This document shows positions 28,577-36,700 of a stretch of DNA of 64,000 nt, piece after piece. The stretch lies in NCBI RefSeq assembly GCF_006345825.1, contig NZ_VCIX01000066.1:91670-155669 (forward strand). The letters run 5' to 3'. The translations under genes and the position numbers were made by a program. A model generated the notes under the pieces. The model was not told where the DNA came from and did no database searches. It saw only the letters and a program-made list of their open reading frames with translations. This DNA is from Paenibacillus paridis (GTDB lineage: Bacteria; Bacillota; Bacilli; Paenibacillales; Paenibacillaceae). The number at the start of each line of letters is the position of its first letter. Position 1 is the stretch's first letter.

Positions 28577-28716
28577 TTTATCAGGAATTTCTCCCGCTAA
28601 ATTAGCGTTATTTGTTGGGTATAAGAGATAACGGGAATTTGTCCCGTTAAATTCAACGTTTCTAGCCGTATTGGGCAACTTGACCTGAATTAGCGGGAGA
28701 AAATCCTGCTAAACAA
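28577..28716. repeat. Three degenerate palindrome-bearing repeats of about 50 bp
   Basis: Copies of GGGAATTTGTCCCGTTAAA-like sequence lie at about 28583, 28633 and 28695. The middle copy is a clear hairpin (ACGGGA/TCCCGT), and the third is diverged (GGGAGAAAATCCTGCTAAA). Confidence 0.6.
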
Positions 28717-29004
28717 ACTAAAACCTTTAAATGCTCAAAAATAGCGGTACAAATTCCATCTATTTCAAATGGGGAGGCGTTCAATTTGTTCATACCATAC
28801 AAAGGTTGACAATATGAAGGATAACGAGAGAAGGTTTAGAAACCTAACCATTCCCCTTCCATTCAAAGCAACAAATCAAGAATTAAGTTAAAACAGCCAA
28901 GGTGAAACGGCTGTCTCCGTCCTCTGGTGGCGCAACGCGTTTCATTCCGAGAAATATAGAGAATGTATAGTCTAAGGATATACTTTCCTATATTCCAAAG
29001 AAAA

Positions 29005-29042
29005 GGCTGTCCCTTCAAGTCACAATGACCTTCGGGACAGCC
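29005..29042 (-). terminator. Terminator-like hairpin, possible end of the glpX transcript
   Basis: GGCTGTCCC (29005-29013) pairs with GGGACAGCC (29034-29042), with an inner GTCA/TGAC stem, and on the minus strand is followed by TTTTCTTTGG. Since no gene ends nearby, it most likely stops the glpX transcript after it crosses the 38-bp repeats. Confidence 0.6.
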
Positions 29043-29084
29043 ACATTCAAGCATTGAAAAGAAAACAAACCTTCTGCATTCAAT

Positions 29085-29498
29085 CTGTTGTCCTTCAAAA
29101 AAGTTTTATCCGTCTAGTAAATTACTTATCGTTTATTGAGCTTTTATCCAGCAAGTAAGTCACTTTTCGTTCAACGACCTTCTATCCAACAAGTAAATCA
29201 TTTTCGTTCAATGAATCTTAATTCGGCAATTAAATTACTTATCGTTCAATGGTCTTTTATTCAGCAAGCAAGTCACTTTACATTCAATGAACTCTAATCC
29301 AGCAAGTAAACCACTTTCTTCTAATGACCTTTTATCCTGCAAGTAAATAACTTTCGTTCAACCACCTCTAACCCGGTAAGCAAATCACTTATCATTCATT
29401 GAGCTTTTATCCAGCAAGTAAACCACTTTTCATCTAATGACCTTTTATCCAGCAAACAAATCACTTTTCATTCAAAAAGGTTTTGTTCGGCAAGTAGT
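29085..29498. repeat. Eleven-copy 38-bp tandem array derived from the glpX 3' end
   Basis: Units repeat every 37-38 bases, with equivalent points at 29113, 29151, 29189, 29226, 29264, 29302, 29339, 29376, 29414, 29452 and 29490. On the minus strand the unit is close to TTTACTTGCTGGATAAAAG followed by a TCATTGAATGAAAAGTGA-like half. The first unit (29461-29498) is the last eleven codons plus stop of glpX. Internal units are diverged, and the outermost unit (29085-29122) shares an AAAAC(C/T)TTTTTGAA block with the glpX copy that the middle ones lack. Confidence 0.9.
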
Positions 29499-30429
29499 GG
29501 AGCGCGCGGACGAATCGCACGGTTTTGGTCTTGGCGCGCATGACGATGGAATGGGTCTCGGCCCGCTGATCGGGGAAATACTGCACTCCCCCGAGAAACT
29601 CGCCAGGCGTCACGCCAGTGGCTGCAAAGTAAACGTCGCCGGTTCCGATCATATCCTCCATCGTCAGCACCCGATATGGGTCTTCGATGCCCATTTGCAC
29701 ACAACGATTGTACTCATTGCCGTCAGCAGGCATCAGGCGGGCCTGCAGTTCGCCTCCCAAGCACTTTAAGGCTGCTGCAGCAATAACACCCTCAGGTGCG
29801 CCGCCCGAGCCCACGTAGAGGTCAATCCCGGCCTCAGGGAAGGCGGGAGCCATCGCTCCCGCGACGTCCCCGTCAGACAAAAACTTTATCCGAACGCCAA
29901 CCTTTCTCAAAACCTTCACAATCGCTTCATGGCGCGTGCGATCCAGAATCATTACCGTCAAATCCGATACCTTCTTATTTAACGCCTCTGCCGCTTTACG
30001 AAGCGTGACATCCATGGGATCCGTTATGCTTAGCTTGCCTACCAGCGCGGGTCCGAAGGCCAGTTTCTCCATATACATATCCGGAGCGTGAAGCAGCTGC
30101 CCTTTGCCGGCTACAGCCAAAACGGACATGGCGTTGTTCAGCCCTTTCGCCACAATCTCCGTACCCTCAAGCGGATCAACTGCTACATCAACCTCAGGCC
30201 CATTCAAGCTGCCGACTTCTTCACCGATATAGAGCATCGGAGCTTCGTCCATTTCCCCTTCACCAATAACGACGGTGCCCCGAATGGATACGGAATCGAA
30301 CATCGAGCGCATGGCCGATGTCGCTGCTCCGTCGGCGCTATTCTTATCGCCTCTCCCCATCCATGGCGCGGATGCGAGTGCCGCCAGCTCCGTAACCCGT
30401 ACAAGCTCTAATGCCAATTCTCTCTCCAT
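29461..30429 (-). CDS. glpX: Fructose-1,6-bisphosphatase, class II
   Basis: This 322-residue GlpX-type enzyme removes the 1-phosphate of fructose-1,6-bisphosphate in gluconeogenesis. Metal- and substrate-binding motifs are GDKNSADGAA, GEGEMDEAPML and DPLEGTE, with GSGGAPEGV further on. The ATG at 30429 has GAGGGAG eight bases upstream; the TTG at 30435 is rejected. The C-terminal tail YLPNKTFLNEK is encoded by the first unit of a 38-bp tandem array that continues past the stop codon. It appears to be a single-gene unit. Confidence 0.94.
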   Translation of the reverse strand: MERELALELVRVTELAALASAPWMGRGDKNSADGAATSAMRSMFDSVSIRGTVVIGEGEMDEAPMLYIGEEVGSLNGPEVDVAVDPLEGTEIVAKGLNNAMSVLAVAGKGQLLHAPDMYMEKLAFGPALVGKLSITDPMDVTLRKAAEALNKKVSDLTVMILDRTRHEAIVKVLRKVGVRIKFLSDGDVAGAMAPAFPEAGIDLYVGSGGAPEGVIAAAALKCLGGELQARLMPADGNEYNRCVQMGIEDPYRVLTMEDMIGTGDVYFAATGVTPGEFLGGVQYFPDQRAETHSIVMRAKTKTVRFVRALHYLPNKTFLNEK

Positions 30430-30616
30430 TTTCAAGTCTCCCTCTGCTCTCGTATGACGGAACCATTCATTAGTACACCTGTTAATTTCATTTCCGTTAT
30501 TTAATATGTATCATATATTTATATATGTCGCAATATATATTTCATTTTCTTCATTAAATCATCATTATTAGTCTTACTCATTTACACAAAGGATCTTATT
30601 CGTCCAATAGGATAAC

Positions 30617-30664
30617 AAAAAGAGCGTCCGAACAGGCATTTCACCTGCACACGGACACTCTTTT
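30617..30664 (-). terminator. Rho-independent terminator of the giant GH16 gene
   Basis: On the minus strand AAGAGTGTCCG pairs with CGGACGCTCTT (one mismatch), with an inner CAGG/CCTG stem, followed by TTTTTG. It lies 50 bases past the stop at 30714. Confidence 0.85.
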
Positions 30665-30713
30665 AACGTTTAAGGATGTTATAAAAAGCACTTCATGCTA
30701 CTCGTAAATAAAA

Positions 30714-33700
30714 TTACGCGTACATTTCAATTTCATACAAGGATGGGCCATAAGGCGGCAGCCCTTTGCTTGTAACCAATATGCGAACATATCTCGCAGA
30801 AGCACTACTGGCAAGCGTAACGGTTTCTTCAAACTTGCCTGCAACCGCTAGCTCACGTTCCAGAGACTGCACGGTCTTCCAATCCGCGCTGCTCTCGGAT
30901 AAATCGCTTCCTTCGGCTGCCACTTGAATATCCAATGCCTTGCCGTAAGCCGTTTCCCATGTCAACACCAGCTTGCCGATCGACTCAACACGGTTCAAAT
31001 CAACATAGAACCATTCGGGCAAATAGGGAGACGTTTGATTAGCCGTCCAATTCGCTTCCCATCTTGTATCCATTCGTCCATCGGTCAATAGGCTTGGCTG
31101 GAATACAGCGTTAAAGCTCGAGGCCACCACGGTTTTGTTAAGAGCTAAATTCGATGACACTGGGCCTGTTCCAGGGTTTGGACCTGGGTCAGTGCCCGGA
31201 TCAGTGCCCGGATCAGTGCCCGGGTCCGTACCGCCTCCGCCGCCGCTAATCCATGAGCCATAAACCTCAAACTCCCATAGGGAGTAACCGTATGGCGTCC
31301 CACGTGCGCTTCCAAGCAAACGAATGTGCTTAGCTTCTTGCCCATTCAACGTAATATTGTCGAGGCCTCCGTTGCCGGCGTTTTCAGTAAATACATCGCT
31401 CCAATCGCCTTCACCCGGTATATCGGCAGAAGAGATTTGCAGCTTGTAGGCCTTGCCAAATGCACCCTCCCAATTCAGAACGACGCTCTCCAGCTTGTAA
31501 ACACCGTTTAGATCAATGGCAATCCACTGCGGATCGGAAACGGCCGATTCCCATCTCGTGCCCGATTTACCGTCAGTCGCATTGCCAGCTGCTTGAGCGC
31601 TGCTAGATGCTGTTGCCGCTTTGTTCAGTGCAACATTGGCCGCGGCTGTCTTCACTTGCTGCTGTACCTCGCTAATCCCGTACCCGGCTGCCGAAATTGC
31701 AATCGCATAGGTCTTGATAGCAGGAAATAATGAAGCATCCAGCCTAATCTTGCCTGCTTCCACCGTATAACTGCCTGGTGGCGCATTAACGCCATCAATC
31801 GTAACTTGAGTAATTTTATCGCGCCATGCCTGCTGATCAGCGAAGGCAAGCTCAATCGGCTGCCCTACTTTATTATCCGTACTGTCTGCGGTCAACGCAG
31901 GCGGAGCGGCAACCTCCCTAATTACAACATTATCGATGAAGATGGTGTGCGGACCGTCAGGCGTAACATTCGCCCCATTAATGACATTGCCTAGCAAAAA
32001 CTTGAGCGTTAAATTCACGTTAGCTGACGGAGTCAGGCTTCTTTTGTAAACCGCCGCTTGGTCTTCCGAAATATTAAAATGTACGGTTTGGTTGTTGTTA
32101 TAGCCCGTTAATTCGGCCGCGATGGGACGGTTAACCGTTGACCATGCATTAAAGCTAAGCTCATAGGCTTTGCCTGCCTCCAGCTTGATGCCGCTTTGCG
32201 AGAACTGCGTCGACCAACTGATCGGCACATTCCACTCCGGATGCATCCCGCCATGATAATGAATATCTACGCGAGCCGCGCCATTCTCAGGTACGTATTC
32301 CGAATCGCCCCTGTCACCGAACCAGAATGTCCAGTTCGTAGAGCCATTAGACATCTCGCCGTTAAGCACCAGATTGCCATCAGCCGCGAACATCACTTGG
32401 CTTACGCTGGCATCTCCGAACCCTTCCGCCTTAATTTTGATGGAATAGGATCTATCCGTAGTGAACAAAGCTGGATCAATAACGATGCTGCCTGACTGTA
32501 CCGAAAATTGGTTAACGGCTAGCACTGCGCCATTCACTTCTATCGTTTGAATTGCTTCTCTCCATTCCGCTTTGTCTGAGAATTTAATTTCTACCGGCTG
32601 ACCGACACGGTTGGAAGTCGTATCCGGTATTAAAGTCGGCGGACGCGACACTGGCGCATCCTTTACTTCCAACACGACATTATCGAAAATAATATCATGC
32701 GGGCCTGCCGCGCTTTGCATGGTTTTGCCTAGCAAAAACTTCAGCGCCACATTATCGTCAGCGGCCATTTTGAAGGTGAATTCAAAATGCTGCATCGTCG
32801 GGGACAACACTAGTGGCCCGGAATAAAAACGTCTGACATACGCCGCGTTTTCCAGTGCTGCTTCGATGTCACGAATGACGGACGATTTAGCGTCAAAAGA
32901 AAGCACATACGTCATTCCCTTAGCCAAGCTCAGATTGGACTGGTTGAACATGACGTTCCACGCTTCGCCGCCAACGTTAGTGACCGCTATTTTTGCCGCT
33001 CCATCCGTTTCTGTAAACGCCGCTGCTCCGCCTTGCGTGAATGGCTCCCAGCCGCTTAGGCCATAAGAGAAATCGCCATTTTTGAGCGGGAACAGCTCAA
33101 TGCCGGTGAAGTCTACATTTAAGTTCGTTGTTCTGAGCAGCTTGACATTGTCGAGCTGCACATCCGCATCGCTGCCGCCAAGCAAGAACTCCAACTGTCC
33201 TTCCTCGTCAGACAATCCCGCCGGCATTGTAAAGGTTATTTTGTGAGACTCGTTCGCCGTCTCCAAGTGAATGGCATGCGGTCCGGAATAGGTCACCGAG
33301 CCATCCTTGCTTTTGAACTGGACCTCCATCGTGCGCGTTGCCGAAGCTTTGGCATCGAAGGTTAGTTCATAAGAATCCTTCTGGAGCAAATTAATTCCCT
33401 GCTGAATTAATCGAATCGAAGAAGCATTTGCTCCGCCATTCGAAATCGCTGCATTCAGCTTGCGTGTTGCCGGATCGACTCCAAGAACCGCAGATGCCGC
33501 ATCCGTCACGCTGGTGTTCCAGTAAAGCATACGGTCCATCGTGCCCAGGTCAAACCCGCCATTGTATACATGATTGCCGTTGTTCAGCGGTATTTTCGCT
33601 GCGCCCGGCTCGTTCAGCTCATCGATCTCCTCCAAGCGAACATTGCCAATCCATACATCGTTTAAGTTTTGGCCCAAATTAAATTCAATGCGTGCTGCAG

Positions 33701-36700
33701 CATTCGTGTCAGCGGTCATCAAGAAACGATATTCGTAATGGCCCAGCTGTTCCTTGAGCGAAGGATCGAAATTGTCGGAATAAATGCCCCAGCCGCTATT
33801 GGCGTCCCCCCCAAACTTCACGCTCATGCTGCGAGGCGCGGAGGCTTTCGCATCAAAGCTGATTTTGTACGCCTGCCCTTTCACGAGCGTGACATATTGA
33901 ATGAGCTGAAGCGAATAAGGCACATTGCCCCCGTTCGTAATATCCACTTTGGCAAAAGGCGCGCCGTCGCTCGTTACGACCGACACCTGGCCTGCTCCGC
34001 CAAATTCGGCGCCATGCAGGAAATTCCAATTATTCATATCCATATCCGGATTAGCAGCCGTTATGTCTTTAACACCCTTCGTAAAGGCTGGATCATAAAT
34101 GAAATTGCCATCAATCGCCTTTTTCCCGTTTTGCGGGAACGTATCCTTCACGAGCGTCGGCTCAACAGGCTCTTTATAAGGCCGGCCCGTCAGCTCATAA
34201 GCCCGCACATAGTCCACTTCCATCTGCGCGGGAAGCAGCGACGGGTCCGGCTTGCGGCCGCCGTCGTAATTGCCGCCTATCGCCATGTTAAGAATAATAT
34301 AAAACTCCTTATCGAACGGTGCAGGGAACGCATATTTATCCGGTTGGTCCGCTCCCCAGCTATGCCAATCGTTGATGGTTTGATACAAATTCCCATCCAC
34401 ATACCAGCGCAGCTCGCCTGGCTCCCATTCCATCGAATAAGTATGGAAGCTTGTAATGTCTTCTCCTTCCGGAAAATGATATTGCGAGCCTGTTGCCTTG
34501 TTATTCGGTGCATTTTTGCCATAATGGATCGTTCCGTCCACTTCGCCAAGCACCCGTCCGCGCGCTTCCATAATGTCAATCTCGCCAGAAGATGCCCAGC
34601 CGCCGTACTCGCTGTCCTTCGGCATCATCCAAAAGGCCGGCCAAATCCCTTCACCTGCTGGAAGCTTTATCCGCGCTTCGAATTTGCCGTAAGCCTTGCT
34701 GAACGTCGGACTGGTCCACAGACGGCCAGACGTATAAGGTTTGCCGCCAAAACCATCGTTTTTGGCTTCAATCACCAACTGCCCGTTCTCGACCTTAATG
34801 TTTTCCTTTCTATAATATTGCTCCTCGTTGTTGCCCCAGTTTGCGACGCCATACTCACTGCCGTTGCCCTGCTGATAGGCCCATTTGTCGAGGTTGACAC
34901 CATTTGTGTCCACATTGGCGCCGCTTCCGTCAAACTCATCAGACCAAACCAAGCTCCACATGATTTCAGCCTGAATGTCCTGCGTTACGCGCGCATTCTC
35001 AAAGCCGGCCGCTTTAATCATCAGCTGATAGGCCTTCGCCGTTGCAAATTGCCCCTTATCGATGGTCAGCTTGCCTGCTGCAAGCTGATAAGCCTGCACC
35101 GATATTTTCGTTCCATTCACGAAAACATCCGTAATCGCGTTTCTCCATGCTTCGTTATCGATGAAAGTTATGTCAATATCATTGCCAATCGCGTTGTCGG
35201 AAGCATCTGGCGAAAGCACGGGAGGCAGCGGCAGCGTGATATCATTTGTGCTGCGAGCTTTCTCTCCTGTCGCTTCTTTAGCTCCCTTAAGCTCTAGATG
35301 AACATTATCGATCCATACATCATGAGCTCCTGCCGGACTGCCCGGCTGTTTGCCCATAAGCAGCTTAATCGCCGCAAGCTCATCCTTTTCCATCGTAAAT
35401 TCATAGCTGTAGGTTTGCGTTACATTATCAATCTGCACTTTCTCATTAAGGAAACGGACATTCGCGCTATTTTCGACGACCGCCTCTACCGTCCGCGGCG
35501 TGCTCGCTCTTGCCGCGAATGATACAACGTAGGTTTTGCCTTTCAATAAGCCAAGCGCTTCCTGCTGCAAAATAATATCCCACGGATTAGCGCCCGTATT
35601 GGCAATCGCCAACTTAGCCGCTCCCTGCTGCGCGGTGATCACCGCATCAGAGGTACCATCGTATTTCCCTTGTATATGAGTGCTCCAGCCCTGCATGCCC
35701 GCGTCAAAATAACCGTTTTGGAGCGGAAACGCACGTGTCCTGGCGTCCTTCAGCTCCACATGAATGTTATCTACGATAACATCATGTGCGCCAATGACCG
35801 CGGCCCCTTCCAGCTTGCCAAGCAGCAGCTTCAAGGATGGCGTAATGTCCGCTTGCACCGCCAGCTCATAGCTAAGCGTTTGCTTCTCGTTCGTAAGCTG
35901 TACCTTCTCGGACAAATATCGCTGGTTATTTGCATCGATAACGAGCTCCATCTCGCGGTTTTTCGAAGAGCTGACATCCAGCGAGACCGTATAGGTATTA
36001 CCCTTGAATAGGTTAAAGTCCGTCTGCATCAGCATGACATCCCAAGGATTGTTGCCTTCGCTTGCAATCGCTATTTTCAATTCGCCGTTTTGTGGGGTGA
36101 AGGCCGCGCTTGAGCCCCAGCCGTCATAGCGGCCTTGTACATGCTCGCCCCAGCTAGCTTTCCCGTTAGAGAAATCACCGTTTTTAACAGGAAATTGATC
36201 CTTCAACGCAAGCTCTCCAACGTTGTTGTTCGTCAAACGGATAATCTTCACGTCGTCCAAATAGACATCAGCTTGATGGCCGCCAAGCATAAAGACGAGT
36301 TGGCCCAGCACATCGGTCGGCTGATCCATTGTAAACAGCAGCGTATGCTCCTTCATATCGGTTGTCAGCGCAAACGTTTCCGGACCTGCATAAAGTGTCC
36401 CATCCAGGCGGGTCACGGCAGCTTGAATCGTTCTCTCCGATGCAGCCCTCGCTTTGAAGGTCAGCTTATATTCATTGTCTTCCAAAAGGTTGATGCCGGA
36501 CTGTGTCAGCTTAACCGCTCCTGGCACAACTCCGCCATCGCCAATGGCAACCTTAAGCTCCCGGACTGCCGGATCAACAGAGCCTGTAGCATTTGCCCCT
36601 TCCGCCGATAAATTCCAATAGGTCATCCGGTCCACTCGGCCAAGATCAAACGTACCGTTGTAGACATGGTTTCCGTTCAGCGGCTCTTTCGGATCGTTAT

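Larger units (their letters stand above)
28200..29460. other. 1.26-kb AT-rich gap without a gene
   Basis: No open frame here has a ribosome binding site or a recognisable product. The gap lies between two convergent genes. From left to right it contains a hairpin at 28320-28359 (GCAAGCAGGAC/GTCCTGCTCGC, no T-run), three degenerate GGGA-TCCC repeats (28577-28716), a terminator-like hairpin (29005-29042), and a 38-bp tandem array (29085-29498). It looks like a sink for decayed repeats. Confidence 0.8.

Noticed and set aside
28487..28678. 63-codon minus-strand open frame
   Set aside because: It is made mainly of the degenerate palindromic repeats and lacks a ribosome binding site.
28863..29054. 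63-codon minus-strand open frame
   Set aside because: Its start lies in the terminator-like hairpin at 29005-29042, and there is no ribosome binding site or known domain.
29085..29498. Possible CRISPR array
   Set aside because: Units are adjacent with a 37-38 base period and no unique spacers; copies diverge throughout, and no cas gene is present.
33669..35297. 542-codon open frame on the plus strand
   Set aside because: It lies antisense to the GH16/CBM region of the giant gene, has no ribosome binding site or recognisable domain, and its composition is that of a mirror frame.
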